Source of the DNA: Cohnella ginsengisoli
GTDB lineage: Bacteria; Bacillota; Bacilli; Paenibacillales; Paenibacillaceae
Direction of reading: 5' to 3'
Length of the DNA: 64,000 nucleotides
Assembly (NCBI RefSeq): GCF_029525555.1
Contig: NZ_JAPDHZ010000003.1
Location: forward strand, 186,001 to 250,000
Every line of letters begins with the position of its first letter. Positions within the stretch are counted from its first letter, which is position 1. Shown piece after piece: positions 43,501 to 53,471 of this stretch. Under the pieces are notes generated by a model. It saw nothing but the letters and a program-made list of their open reading frames with translations, was not told where the DNA came from and searched no databases. The position numbers were made by a program, and so were the translations under genes.

Positions 43501-45222
43501 CGAGATCTCAAGCGCGGGCTTCGAGGATGCTGCGATCCGCATTTTCGTCGGCCGCAGCGCCTGATCTTGCGGGTTCGGGACATAAGCATACGCATTGTAA
43601 TAGTCGAGGATGTCCAGAATTCGTTTACCGTCCGAATTTTTGGCCAGATCGAGCTTGCGGTCGGTCCGGTAGTTGTTCAGGCCGATGTCCAGGCTATCCG
43701 CCTTGCGGTCCACCGTCGCCAATGTATGCGGACTCATGTCCAGGAAGTCGATGTTCGAAAACGATCCGTCCGACCCGAGCGGCACATACGCGCTCTGGGC
43801 GAAGTTTTCGTTGCTGTTGTTGTTGTAGACGAGCCAGGACTGATCCAGTCGGTTGACGGTCGCGTCGCCGGTCGAGATTTCCGGGTACAGCGCGTTGAAG
43901 TAGTCGATCTTCGCCTTGACCGTCGGGAACAGGCTTTGATAACTGGACTTGGTAAGGACATTCGGGAACTTGGCCAGCACGTCCGCGCTCGTATACTTCG
44001 GCAGCTGCGGAATCATGTTGTAGCGTCCCGAGCTGCGCAGGAAGTACCACAGTCCGCTCGGCGAATACGTATCGTTGCCCACGTCGTACAGCCCTTCGAA
44101 AAACGCCGTCCGGTCGCCCGCCGTATCGAACAGCGTACGCATGGTGCCGTTTTCGGCGGAGTAAGCGACCTTCGTCCGTGCGATCATCTCGTCTTTGGAC
44201 GGAATATGATGCGTCGTAATATAACGCATCGCCGGCACGATCGCATTGTAGAACAACGGCGAATACAGGCTGTCGACGGCCGGTACGTCCATCTGATTTT
44301 CATACTGGAACACCGTGGCGCCGTTCATCGCCGTCTCGATCATATTCATCTCGTAGGGCGACTCCGGGAACATCCGCGAAGTGATGTCGCCCGAGCCGAC
44401 GGGCGCGCCCATCAGCTTCGTCGCGTACCAGTTGTACGAATCGTAGTAAGGTCCCCAGCCTGCGGACAAATCGCCCAGATACATCCCGAGCGCCGCCGAG
44501 TCGTTGTAATCGTAGTTGATATGGACGTTTTTGGGCGTATAAATAAAGTTTTCGCTGTTCGCCTTGATCGTGTTGTACGTCGTCTGGTTGTCGAGCGTCT
44601 TCACGAATTGATCGGCGTCCTCGCGGTTGGCGTGAATGTGATAGCCACCGTACTGATGCGCCAGCTGCACGAGTCCGGGCACCGCGGCCGTCACGTCGGC
44701 ATCGGTCTGCTCGGACGAGGTCGTGCCGATGAAGTTCGGATAATTTTCGTACAGCGTCTTGATCCAGGCCAGCGCGTCTGTCTGCCCCCGGCTCGTCGCC
44801 TTGCTGCGGCCGCCGCCGTAGATGAGCAGCATCGGCACGCCGAGATCTTTGCCCTGGGCCAGATTGTCCTCGACCCATTTGCGCGCTTCCTCTACCGTAT
44901 TCCACGTATTGTATACGCTGCCAAAGTGAAGCACGACAGCGCTGTAAGGACGAATATCCTCGGGGATCGTCGTCCACATTTGCTTGACGTCCTGCTTGCG
45001 GTAGTTGACGTCTCTGCGCATGTCGGGATCGAAGTCCGTATTGTGGCCCATCGGCATCGTCACCATCAGAATCGGATGCGTATTATCGATCACTCTGCGC
45101 ATGCTCTCTGCGGCCTTGGCCCGCGGCGCAGGCAAGCCGATCACCGATAGGCACGAGCAGATTAGGCTTAGCGCGATCAGCGTCGCGATTTGCCTTTTCC
45201 ATTTCCAGTAGCGGGTTGTCAC
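37536..45222 (-). CDS. Giant surface-anchored GH98-like enzyme with BIG2 and SLH modules (frameshifted in this sequence)
   Basis: 2,561 residues after removing one base from the T7 run at 39654-39660 (SNATNKK joins VVWSSSDEQIATV). A signal peptide (cleavage near RAKAAES) precedes a GH98-like catalytic region starting RRVIDNTHPILMV, with NFIGTTSSEQTDAD, GYHIHANRED and GATVFQYENQMDVP as likely active-site segments, and the second GH98 domain (SWLVYNNNS, LNNYRTDRKLDLA). Then come a jelly-roll module (near 627-740) and two concanavalin-like modules (to about 1135). This whole front part parallels the GH98-like protein at 55899-59312. Unique to this one are a further jelly roll (about 1595-1735), roughly nine BIG2/BIG4-type repeats, a Pro/Thr linker and three SLH repeats. 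GH98 members are endo-beta-galactosidases (blood-group glycans) or endo-xylanases. Starts at GTG with AAGGAGGA upstream. Family call by eye, moderately sure. Confidence 0.75.
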
Positions 45223-45276
45223 TTGTTGACTTCCTCCTTCAATTCGTTTGTCGACAACGCTCTCGATACAGATTGT

Positions 45277-45358
45277 AAGCGCTTGACGAACATTCTATAG
45301 AAGTATCCGCCTATCGGTAAATGTAAAAAAAAGGCGATTACAGCTTTGATATTTTTAA
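45277..45358 (-). promoter_or_regulatory. Promoter of the GH98-SLH gene with shared upstream boxes and AAGCGCTT operator
   Basis: On the minus strand: TTAAAAAT (45351-45358), 25 bases, TACATTTACC (45316-45325) whose last six bases are the -35, 16 bases, TATAGA (45294-45299), 9 bases, AAGCGCTT (45277-45284). The palindrome sits in a cre-like context at the expected transcription start. The same order and spacing recur at 59417-59498 and, with a weaker last box, at 54912-54984. Confidence 0.7.
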
Positions 45359-45372
45359 CCACCTCTGCATGA

Positions 45373-45432
45373 GCCAGCCATGCGCAAATACGCCTTCGTC
45401 CCGCGGGACAGGCGTATTTGCGCATGGCTGGC
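45373..45432. terminator. 22-bp perfect inverted repeat after the GH95 gene
   Basis: Bases 45373-45394 and 45411-45432 are perfect reverse complements; the 16-base loop itself contains the palindrome TCCCGCGGGA. It lies 75 bases past the GH95 stop and upstream of the GH98 promoter. No T-tract follows on either strand, so it is either an unusual terminator or a structural element. Confidence 0.6.
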
Positions 45433-45506
45433 AAACGTATTTATTGCATAGGCTGGGATTATTCGCGCGCATCGCTCGACAAGCACAGGCGCGATACACA
45501 AAAAGC

Positions 45507-47891
45507 TTACAGTACCCGATACCTCGCGCCCGGAACGACCGGAAAGCGAACGATGCCGTCGCGATCCGGCTGCGTCTGTATCATGCCTTCGTCGCTCGCG
45601 AGCGACTTGCCGGCAGGAAGCCGAATCGCGCACTCGCCCGGCAGGGACGGATGAATCTCCGCCGTATCCAGCTTGCCGTCCGTCCAAGAGAAGTCGACTT
45701 CGAATCCGCCGCGCGCGCGCAGACCGAACGCCGAGCCCGACGGCCAGGCGTCCGGCAGCGCGGGAAGAAATTCGATAAAGTCCTGGTGAGATTGCAGCAG
45801 CATCTCCGCGATCCCCGCGGTAGCGGCGAAGTTCCCGTCAATCTGGAAAGGCGGGTGCGCACAGAGCAAATTCGCGTAGACGCCGCCGTGATGATAATTT
45901 TCCGGCTCGCTGCCGTCGACCGGACGCAGCATGCGGGAGATCAATCCGAACGCGCGGTTGCCGTCCCGCAGTCTGGCCCACAGCGCGATCTTCCATCCGA
46001 GGCTCCAGCCTGTGCCGTCGTCGCCTCTGATCTCCAGCGATCGCCTGGCTGCCGCGTTCAGCTCCGGGGTGCGTCGCTCGGTCAGCTGGCGGCCCGGATA
46101 GACGCCGAACAGATGCGAGACGTGACGGTGATGCAGGTCCTCGTCCTCGAAGTCTTGGGACCATTCCTGCAGCCTGCCGCCGCGGCCGATCTGCAATGGC
46201 AGCAGCCGTTCGCGCGCCTGCAGAACGGTATGACGGAAGGCCGCGTCCGCGCCGAGGATCGCGGACGCCTCCGCGATATTCGTGAATAGATCCCAGATGA
46301 GCGACAGGTCCATCGTCGAAGCGACACTCATGCCCGCCAGCCCTTCGTCGGTCCTGAACTTGTGCTCCGGCGACGTCGACGGGGAAGTCGCCAGCCTGCC
46401 GGCTTCGTTCTCCAGCAGCCAATCGAGGCAAAATTCGGCCGCGGCCTTCATCGTCGGATAAGCGATATCCCGCAGGTACGTCTCATCGCCGCCGAAGGCG
46501 TAATGCTCCCACAGATGCTGGCATAGCCAGACGCCGCCCATCGGCCAGATGGCCCACACCGCATCGCCGTCAAGGCCATAATCGCCGACGGGAGCGGTCT
46601 GCCCCCAGATGTCCGTGTTGTGATGCGCGACCCATCCCCGCGCGCCGTAGTGCCGCCTGGCCGTCTCGGCGCCGTTGCGCGCGAGCGTGCCGATCAGGCG
46701 AAGCAAAGGCTCGTGGCATTCGGCCAGATTGGCGGTCTCGGCGGGCCAGTAGTTCATCTCCGCATTGATGTTCAGCGTCCAGTTGCTGCTCCAGGGCGGA
46801 CGCGTCTCCGCATTCCAGATGCCCTGGAGATTCGCCGGCAACGTTCCCTCGCGCGAGCTGGCGATCATCAGATACCGACCGTACTGGAAGAGCAGCTCGA
46901 CGAGCGTCGAATCCTTGTCGCCTGACCGGGCCAGGGCCAATCGTTCGTCGGTCGGCAGCGCCTTCGCCGCATCGCCCTCTTCCCCCCGCAAAGTCAGCGC
47001 CACGCGGCCAAACAGCCGCGCGTGATCGGCAACATGGCGCTCTCTGAGCTCGCGGTCGCTTCGCGCCAGCGCAGCGGCGGCTCTGGCAGCCGCTTCAACC
47101 GAGACGTCCCGGATATCCCGGTCCGGCAGACTGCCGGCGTCGCGGAAGGTGGTGGCAGCCGTGAATGCCAGCGTCACCGAATCGGCGCCGTAAACGCGAA
47201 CTCCGTCCGGCGCAAGCGAGCGCGTCCCTCCCTCTTGCCGGACGGCCAGCCGTCCGACGAATCGCATCGCCGCCGACGTGTCGGGACTGCCGTAGCGAAG
47301 CGGCTCGTCCTTGTCGTAATAGTTCGGCGTCACATGCTCCGGCGCCTGGCCGATCAGCGCCAGCTGGCCGTCGGCCGCTTCGACGCGGCTGCGCAGCGGA
47401 CTGCCGAGGCCGGCGCGCAGACTGAGCGCCCCCGGCGTGCTCGCCTCGATCCGGACGACGATCGCTTGGTCAGGATGCGAGGCGAACACCTCGCGCCTGT
47501 AGCTTGTATCCCCGATCCGATATTCGATCGCGCCTATTCCTTCGTCGAGCGACAGCGATCGCCGGTAGTTGTGCGCCAGGTCGCCGTGCTCGAATTGGAG
47601 GATCAGCTCGCCAAAAGGCAAATAGGATTGCGTATAGGGACCCATCATGTCTTTGGCGCGGATGTCCGCATCCGCATATCGGCCTTCTTCGATCGCTTGG
47701 CGGACGTCCTGCAGCGCGGCCTGCGCGTTAGGATTGTGCCAATCGCCCGGCGGTCCCGACCAGAGCGTCTCCTCGTTAAGCAGCAGCCGCTCGGTCTCGA
47801 CGCCTCCGAAGATCATCGCGCCCAATCGTCCGTTGCCTACCGGCAATGCTTCCGTCCACACCCGGGCGGGCTGTTTATAATACAATTCCAT
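45507..47891 (-). CDS. GH95 family alpha-L-fucosidase (or related exo-glycosidase)
   Basis: 794 residues, uninterrupted. The N-terminal beta domain opens [20 protein letters not shown] and [16 protein letters not shown], both hallmark GH95 segments. The helical barrel keeps the canonical active-site motifs: asparagines of [13 protein letters not shown], the acid in [42 protein letters not shown] and the Asp of [17 protein letters not shown]. No signal peptide, so it acts on imported oligosaccharides, removing terminal L-fucose or, in some members, L-galactose. The ATG at 47891 has GAGG eight bases upstream; the frame extends 17 codons further without a ribosome site. Monocistronic, divergent from the kinase/regulator pair at 48168. 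Confidence 0.9.
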   Translation of the reverse strand: MELYYKQPARVWTEALPVGNGRLGAMIFGGVETERLLLNEETLWSGPPGDWHNPNAQAALQDVRQAIEEGRYADADIRAKDMMGPYTQSYLPFGELILQFEHGDLAHNYRRSLSLDEGIGAIEYRIGDTSYRREVFASHPDQAIVVRIEASTPGALSLRAGLGSPLRSRVEAADGQLALIGQAPEHVTPNYYDKDEPLRYGSPDTSAAMRFVGRLAVRQEGGTRSLAPDGVRVYGADSVTLAFTAATTFRDAGSLPDRDIRDVSVEAAARAAAALARSDRELRERHVADHARLFGRVALTLRGEEGDAAKALPTDERLALARSGDKDSTLVELLFQYGRYLMIASSREGTLPANLQGIWNAETRPPWSSNWTLNINAEMNYWPAETANLAECHEPLLRLIGTLARNGAETARRHYGARGWVAHHNTDIWGQTAPVGDYGLDGDAVWAIWPMGGVWLCQHLWEHYAFGGDETYLRDIAYPTMKAAAEFCLDWLLENEAGRLATSPSTSPEHKFRTDEGLAGMSVASTMDLSLIWDLFTNIAEASAILGADAAFRHTVLQARERLLPLQIGRGGRLQEWSQDFEDEDLHHRHVSHLFGVYPGRQLTERRTPELNAAARRSLEIRGDDGTGWSLGWKIALWARLRDGNRAFGLISRMLRPVDGSEPENYHHGGVYANLLCAHPPFQIDGNFAATAGIAEMLLQSHQDFIEFLPALPDAWPSGSAFGLRARGGFEVDFSWTDGKLDTAEIHPSLPGECAIRLPAGKSLASDEGMIQTQPDRDGIVRFPVVPGARYRVL

Positions 47892-48098
47892 GGGAATATC
47901 CTCGCTTTTTTCTGTCTTTACCCTTGCATCAATGCCGTTCATTTCTATTTTATCATTTAAAATCAGCCCTTAAATTGCTCAAACTTGCACGATTGTATCT
48001 TTTTTTTGATCCTGCCTTCCACTGCCTTTGCGTCCCCTTGTAAAATTCGAAACTCTGGAGATGGACAATTTAAACCTGCGTTCCGAATACACCCGGCG

Positions 48099-48127
48099 CT
48101 TCCAAAGCCGCTCGGTTCATCTATAAT
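48099..48127 (+). promoter_or_regulatory. Promoter of the divergent kinase/regulator pair
   Basis: A perfect TATAAT at 48122-48127 lies 40 bases before the TTG start; a weak -35 (CTTCCA, 48099-48104) is at 17 bases. The rest of the gap 47892-48098 should hold the promoter of the GH95 gene on the other strand, where TTTAAG-16-TAAAAT near 47949-47976 is a possible match. Confidence 0.5.
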
Positions 48128-48167
48128 AGAGTCACGCCACTATACCGCATCTTCGGAGCGTGACCGA

Positions 48168-50015
48168 TTGAAAAGCGTCCGTATCAAAAGCATCCACAAC
48201 AAAATCTTTTTTCGCTATTCGCTGCTCGTACTGTTTATTATTACGACGATTCTGGTTCTCTTCGCGACTTATATGTCGCATGTGCTGCGGCAGGAATCCT
48301 CGCGGAACATGCGCCAGGTGTCGGCGAATATCGCGGACACGCTCGATCTGGAAATTCGCAACATGTACGCCACCGCGCTCAAGATCGCCGCTTCGGAGCC
48401 CGTCAAGGAATCCTTTTTCCAGGACACTTCCGATCCCGCGATCTTGTACGAGAATCGCAACAAGCTTGCGAACATCTTCCTCACCGTCAGCGGACCGATG
48501 CCGACTTATTACAAGATCAATCTGTATCGAAACGATGGCTTCCGATTCGAATACGGCAATCAGTTCAACTCCTATATGGCCGACAAAAACGAGCTTCTGC
48601 AATACGAATGGGCGCGGCAAACGTTCGCCATGGACGGCAAAAAGTACATCTCCGCGCCCCATCTCGATGCGACGGAAACGATTCCGCGAGACGTCGTCTC
48701 CGTCAGCATGGCGTTCGCCGAAGTTTACGGCATGCGCAACGACAACATCATCGAGGTGGAGCAGGACTCTCGCGTGTTTAATACGATCATTCAGCGCGCC
48801 GTTCTGGCGCCGGACGGCAAGGAGGATCCGAACAAGGCGGTGTACGTATTCAACCGGGAAGGCGAACCGATCTATGCCGACGGCAGCGACAAGCTGCCCG
48901 GCAAGGAACATTACGCCCCCTATCTGCGTCAGCTTCTCGACAGGCAGGACGACAGCCGCATCGAGACGCAGACGCTCGCGAGAAGTCTGAACGGCAAAAA
49001 AAGCATCGTCTCCTATACGTCCTCCGACTTTTCGGGCTGGACGGTCATCCTTGAGGAGCCCGAATCCAGCTTGATGAGGCCGATCCGGCTGCTCATACAA
49101 AACACGGTGCTGCTCGGCCTGGCATTTCTGATCGTGACGCTGTTCGTGACCTTCTACTTGTCTCGCAGTTTGTCCCTGCCGATTCGCAAGCTGAATCGTT
49201 CGATTCGCAACCTGGATCTCGAGACGCTGTCCCCGCGACAAGCGGCGGAGCTGAACAGCAGCTTCGACGAGCTCGAGGAGCTATACCAGACGTTCATGGA
49301 TATGAAGGAACGGCTGAGAGAATCGCTGGAGGAGACGGTCTCGGCCCGCTCTCATGAGCTCCAATCCCGGCTGCTCGCCCTGCAGGCGCAGATGAGTCCG
49401 CATTTTCTGTACAATTCCTTGTCGGTGCTCGGCATCATGTGCGAGGAGGGCCGCAACGCGGATGCCCTGCGCTTCCTTGGCGGACTGACCTCGATGCTGC
49501 GCTATGTCTCGTCCGGCAGCCAGGCGCCGGTTCGGCTGGCCGACGAGCTGAAGCATACCCGGGACTACATCCTGCTCATCCAGGAACGCTACGGGGACAT
49601 GCTGGAGTTCGAGATTCAAGTGCCCGATGGCATGCTGGAGCTCGAGATTCCGAAGCTTAGCATTCAGCCGCTGGCGGAAAATGCGGTCAAATACGCGACC
49701 AACGCGCAGCCGCCCTGGCGCATTCGAATCGTCGGCCGACTGCTGACCGGGACGTGGCTGATCACCGTCAGCGACAACGGTCTGGGCTTCGAGCCGGAAC
49801 GCCTGTCGGAGCTCAAGCGCCGGTTCGCCGCGGCGGACGCGGCCCCGCCGAATGTGGAGCTGCAGGTCAACGGCATGGGACTGCTCAACATTTATACGCG
49901 CATGCGCCTCCTCTACGGCGAGGAAGCGATCATGGACGTCCACAATCGGGACCACGCCGGGGCTTCCGTCACCATTGGAGGACCGCTGAAGCAAAAGAAG
50001 GAGGCGCTCGGATGA
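48168..50015 (+). CDS. Sensor histidine kinase, YesM type (third two-component system)
   Basis: 615 residues. Starts at a TTG with GGAG nine bases upstream (MKSVRIKSIHNKIFFRYSLL); the frame extends 61 codons upstream but that part is not protein-like. First membrane segment LLVLFIITTILVLFATYMSH, an extracellular sensor domain, second segment LLGLAFLIVTLFVTFYL, HAMP region, phosphorylated H412 in MSPHFLYNSL, and an ATPase domain (PLAENAVKYA, SDNGLGFEPE, VNGMGLLNIYTRM). Its stop overlaps the regulator start by four bases. Divergent from the GH95 gene and convergent with the third ABC unit, so both are candidate targets. Confidence 0.93.
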   Translation: MKSVRIKSIHNKIFFRYSLLVLFIITTILVLFATYMSHVLRQESSRNMRQVSANIADTLDLEIRNMYATALKIAASEPVKESFFQDTSDPAILYENRNKLANIFLTVSGPMPTYYKINLYRNDGFRFEYGNQFNSYMADKNELLQYEWARQTFAMDGKKYISAPHLDATETIPRDVVSVSMAFAEVYGMRNDNIIEVEQDSRVFNTIIQRAVLAPDGKEDPNKAVYVFNREGEPIYADGSDKLPGKEHYAPYLRQLLDRQDDSRIETQTLARSLNGKKSIVSYTSSDFSGWTVILEEPESSLMRPIRLLIQNTVLLGLAFLIVTLFVTFYLSRSLSLPIRKLNRSIRNLDLETLSPRQAAELNSSFDELEELYQTFMDMKERLRESLEETVSARSHELQSRLLALQAQMSPHFLYNSLSVLGIMCEEGRNADALRFLGGLTSMLRYVSSGSQAPVRLADELKHTRDYILLIQERYGDMLEFEIQVPDGMLELEIPKLSIQPLAENAVKYATNAQPPWRIRIVGRLLTGTWLITVSDNGLGFEPERLSELKRRFAAADAAPPNVELQVNGMGLLNIYTRMRLLYGEEAIMDVHNRDHAGASVTIGGPLKQKKEALG

Positions 50016-51553
50016 GGGCAGCCCAAACGATTAAAGTCGTCGTCATCGAGGACGAGCAGACGATTCGCGATTATATCGCCCGCAAGATCGAACGAACCGC
50101 CCCCGCATTCAAAGTGGTCGGCTCCACGTACAATGGCGCCGACGGACTCGCGCTGATCCGCAGGCTTCAGCCCGACGCCGTCTTCACCGACATTCGCATG
50201 CCGATGATGGACGGCATCGAGATGCTCGACCTGCTGCGGACGTCGCACCCCGATCTGCCGGTCGTCATCCTGAGCGGCTTCGACGAATTCGAATATGCCC
50301 GTCAGGCGATGCGCTACGGCGTCTTCGAATATATGCTCAAGCCGCTTAGCGAGGATGTCCTCAAGCAGACGTTGTCCAAATTGGCCGACCTGGTGTACAG
50401 CCGGCAGCGTACGCTGGCGCGACAGATGATCACGTCCAGACTGATCGGAGCGCCCGAAGGCGAAGCAAGCGCGTTCGAGAGCGGCGCCGCGTATCTGATG
50501 TGTCTCATCGGGATCGGCAGTCTGTGCACGCCCACGATGTCGGTATCGCTGGCTCATCGCTTCAACGAGCGGTGGGCCGCCATCGATTGGGACGCCGCCG
50601 TAGCGGACTGGATGCCCGGCGCCCGCGGCTGGTGGCTCATCGACGAGAATCGGTCCAATCAGAAGTTTCTGATCGTCTCGGCAGATTCGAATGCCGGCAT
50701 CGCGCTTGGGCCGGTCGCAGACAAACTGCCGGACCGGATCGGTCCGGCTGCCGCGCCCTTCGGCGTGACGGCGAGCCTGTGCGTCTCGCCCGATGCGGCC
50801 TCCATGTGGGAGACCGCCCAGCGGATGCGCATCGCCTTCGAGCGATCCGTCGTCATCGGCCATTCAAAGGTTTACACCGAACTAGAAGCCGCTGCGCCCG
50901 ATTCGAGCGTACAGCTCATCGGCTCCAAGGTGACCGGGCAGATCCGCCTGCTGCTCGATACCGCGAACAGGGAGTCCCTCCGCCGATTTCTGTCCGACCT
51001 GTTCGAAGATTGGGATCAAAAGAAATATCCGCAGCGTCTGGTCGAGCAAGGCATTCTGGACCTGCTGGCCGCCGTCCAGCAGCACCCGCTCGCCCATCGG
51101 GATTCGGTCGACTGGCATGCCTGGCTCGGCGAACAGATCAGCCTGGGCGTCAATCTTGAGCAGATCGGCCTGTCCGTCTGGGCGCTGATCGAGACGATGC
51201 TGCCCGATGAGAAGAAGGAGCAGACCGAGGCGCTTGCGGACATGATCGAGCAATATTTGCTGGATCATTTCACCGAGGATATCAGCCTGGAGGGACTGGC
51301 CAAAAAGTTCGGCTTCACGTCCGCCTATTTATCGAAAATTTTCCGCAAATACAAAAACGAATCGCCGCTCCGCTACATGATCGGGCTCCGAATCGCCGAA
51401 GCGAAGCGCCTGATGCTGGAGCACCCCGATCTGGATTCGCGAATCATCGCGGAGATGGTCGGCTATCTGGATCAGCATTACTTCAGCAAAGTGTTCAAAA
51501 ACGTCGTCGGACAAACCTCTACCGAATTCAGACAGTCGCTGACCGCCACGTAG
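50012..51553 (+). CDS. AraC-type response regulator (third two-component system)
   Basis: 513 residues. ATG with AAGGAGG upstream, overlapping the kinase stop. Receiver domain with D60 in DAVFTDIRMPMMDG and acidic residues in VIEDEQ; a long middle region; two C-terminal AraC helix-turn-helices (ISLEGLAKKFGFTSAYLSKI and SRIIAEMVGYLDQHYFSKVF). Partner of the kinase just upstream. It is the only regulator near the third ABC unit, and the promoter of that unit shares its layout with those of both GH98-like genes, so this protein is the best candidate to control all three (inference). Confidence 0.93.
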   Translation: MRAAQTIKVVVIEDEQTIRDYIARKIERTAPAFKVVGSTYNGADGLALIRRLQPDAVFTDIRMPMMDGIEMLDLLRTSHPDLPVVILSGFDEFEYARQAMRYGVFEYMLKPLSEDVLKQTLSKLADLVYSRQRTLARQMITSRLIGAPEGEASAFESGAAYLMCLIGIGSLCTPTMSVSLAHRFNERWAAIDWDAAVADWMPGARGWWLIDENRSNQKFLIVSADSNAGIALGPVADKLPDRIGPAAAPFGVTASLCVSPDAASMWETAQRMRIAFERSVVIGHSKVYTELEAAAPDSSVQLIGSKVTGQIRLLLDTANRESLRRFLSDLFEDWDQKKYPQRLVEQGILDLLAAVQQHPLAHRDSVDWHAWLGEQISLGVNLEQIGLSVWALIETMLPDEKKEQTEALADMIEQYLLDHFTEDISLEGLAKKFGFTSAYLSKIFRKYKNESPLRYMIGLRIAEAKRLMLEHPDLDSRIIAEMVGYLDQHYFSKVFKNVVGQTSTEFRQSLTAT

Positions 51554-51577
51554 CCTGCCGCCTCTCCAATGAACGAA

Positions 51578-51616
51578 AGCCGTCGCCCGCTGCATCGGAT
51601 GCAGCGGGCGACGGCT
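51578..51616. terminator. Shared terminator between converging operons
   Basis: An 18-bp perfect stem (51578-51595 with 51599-51616) with a 3-base loop, between the regulator stop on the plus strand and the permease stop on the minus strand. TTTCGTTC follows on the minus strand; on the plus strand only TCTG. Probably works in both directions. Confidence 0.8.
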
Positions 51617-51646
51617 TCTGACGGACGCTAGGGCAGGACGGACCGG

Positions 51647-52467
51647 CTATCCCTTGATGGCGCCGGAGGTCATGCCGGAGATGATGTACTTCTGTCCGAG
51701 CAGGTACACGATAATCGTCGGCAGCACGATCGTCATCGCGCCGGCGAACAGCAGCTCGTACTGCGAGCGGAAGGCGCCGATGAACTGGAACAGCTGCAGA
51801 ATCGTTCCCCATTTGTCGGAATGCGTGATGAAGTAGAGCGGATAAATGAAGTCGTTCCAGCAGTTGACGAAGTTGATGACGATGGCCGTCATCGTGACCG
51901 GCTTGAGCATCGGGAAAATGATGCCGTAGAAGCGCCGCCAAGGACCTGCCCCGTCTACGGTTGCCGCTTCGTCGATGCTGGCCGACAAATTCTGGATAAA
52001 TCCGATATACAGGAAGATCGTGAACGGCAAAAAAAGTCGCCGTATAAAGCAAAATCAGGCCATGATACGTGTTGATGAAATGAAAAATTTTCATGATCTT
52101 GAACGTCGTGACCATGTTCATCGGCGCGATCAGTCCGACCAGAAACAAATTCAGGAGCATTTTGTTCGTCCTCGAGTTGCGGCGAACGATAATATACGAA
52201 GCCATGGCGGCAAGCATGCTCGTGATCGCGACGGAGAAGGCGCTGAAGATGACGCTGTTCATAAAGGCCCTGACCATGTGGCCCGCCTGAAACGCCTTTT
52301 TTGTAATTTTCAAAGTGAAAGGCCGACGGAAGCGCGGCGGTCATCGACTGAACCTCCGTGCCGGACTTGAGCGAATTGACGAGCACGAAGTACAGCGGGA
52401 TAAAAATAACGAGCGTGAGCAGCCACAGCACGATCTCGGACAGCCTCTGTTCCCAACGCTTGCTCAT
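51647..52467 (-). CDS. Sugar ABC transporter permease, UgpE/MalG type (unit 3; two frameshifts in this sequence)
   Basis: 272 residues, the usual size, after removing one base from each of two runs: T6 at 52297-52302 (FENYKK joins AFQAGHMVRAFMNS) and A7 at 52029-52035 (LLYTATF joins LPFTIFLYIGFIQN). Six predicted membrane segments; EAA loop SIDEAATVDGAGPWRRFYGI; C-terminus YIISGMTSGAIKG. Its ATG overlaps the stop of the partner permease by four bases. Two independent breaks in one otherwise perfectly conserved gene favour sequence error over decay. Confidence 0.87.
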
Positions 52468-53351
52468 GTGACATCCACCTCGAACTTCTTAAATACGGCA
52501 TTCAGCAAAAAGTACACGACCGAGACGAACAAAAACAGGATCAGCCCCATCGCCGTCGACAGACCGTAGTTGCCTTTGCTGAATTCGTTGAGCACGGTGA
52601 CGTTCAATACTTCGGAGGAACGCGCGGGACCGCCGTTGCTGATGACGTAGATCAGGTCGAATACTTTGAGTCCGCTGATCAGACTGAGCAGCGTATTAAT
52701 GACAAAAGCCTGATACAGGAAGGGAAGGGTGATATGGTACAATCGCTGCCAGCGGCTCGCCCCGTCCATCTCGGCCGCTTCCTGCACTTCCTTGGGCACC
52801 ATCTGGAGCGCCGCCAGAAAGACGGCCATAGCAAAGCCCGAGGCGCGCCACACCTCGACCGAAGCGATCGACCAGATGGCCAGCTTCGGCTCCGCGACCC
52901 AGCTGTGCGTCCATGAATCGAGACCGAACGTCCGAAGGATACGGTTCAGAATGCCGTCCGGACTGTAGATTTCGGTGAACATGACGCCGAGCAGCACGGT
53001 CGACAGCGTTATAGGCATGAAGTAGACGGCTCTGAGCACATTACGGCTTCGGATCCCTTCATTGAGGACCAGCGCCAGGATCAGGCCGAATACGATTTTT
53101 AGCACCGTCGTGTAAATCGCGAAAATCGCCGTATTGACGAATACGCCATTATTGCTGGAAGACTCGCTGAAAATGTCCCGAAAGTTGTCCAAACCGATGA
53201 ATTTGACCGTCGTGCCGACCATGTTCCAGTTCGTGAACGCGTAGTAGAAGCTGGTCAGGTTCGGCAAAAGAAACAAAATGGCATAGATGATGAAGGCCGG
53301 CAGCAGCAAATATTGCGGATACATTTTTTTTGTAATACGGTTTATTCTCAT
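52464..53351 (-). CDS. Sugar ABC transporter permease, UgpA/MalF type (unit 3)
   Basis: 295 residues with six predicted membrane segments; EAA loop EVQEAAEMDGASRWQRLYHI; the segment AFTNWNMVGTTVKFIGLDNF near the N-terminus is typical of UgpA-like permeases. ATG with AAGGA seven bases upstream. This pair differs from the LplB/YtcP permeases of units 1 and 2, so unit 3 probably imports a different, perhaps smaller, sugar. A run of eight A early in the gene is in frame. Confidence 0.92.
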   Translation of the reverse strand: MRINRITKKMYPQYLLLPAFIIYAILFLLPNLTSFYYAFTNWNMVGTTVKFIGLDNFRDIFSESSSNNGVFVNTAIFAIYTTVLKIVFGLILALVLNEGIRSRNVLRAVYFMPITLSTVLLGVMFTEIYSPDGILNRILRTFGLDSWTHSWVAEPKLAIWSIASVEVWRASGFAMAVFLAALQMVPKEVQEAAEMDGASRWQRLYHITLPFLYQAFVINTLLSLISGLKVFDLIYVISNGGPARSSEVLNVTVLNEFSKGNYGLSTAMGLILFLFVSVVYFLLNAVFKKFEVDVT

Positions 53352-53392
53352 CCTATCGTCCTTCTCTCTGCCGTGATGTCCCGATAAAGGGA

Positions 53393-53440
53393 AGCAAGCG
53401 CCCGTCCGCTTCGGAGATCCGGAACGCGCGGGCGCTTGCT
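53393..53440 (-). terminator. Hairpin after the third lipoprotein gene
   Basis: AGCAAGCGCCCG (53393-53404) pairs perfectly with CGGGCGCTTGCT (53429-53440), with a smaller inner hairpin; TTCCCTTTATC follows on the minus strand. It separates the lipoprotein gene from its permeases and probably keeps the lipoprotein in excess. Confidence 0.7.
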
Positions 53441-53471
53441 ATCGGTTCAACCGCCCCTTGGGGAGCATCCG

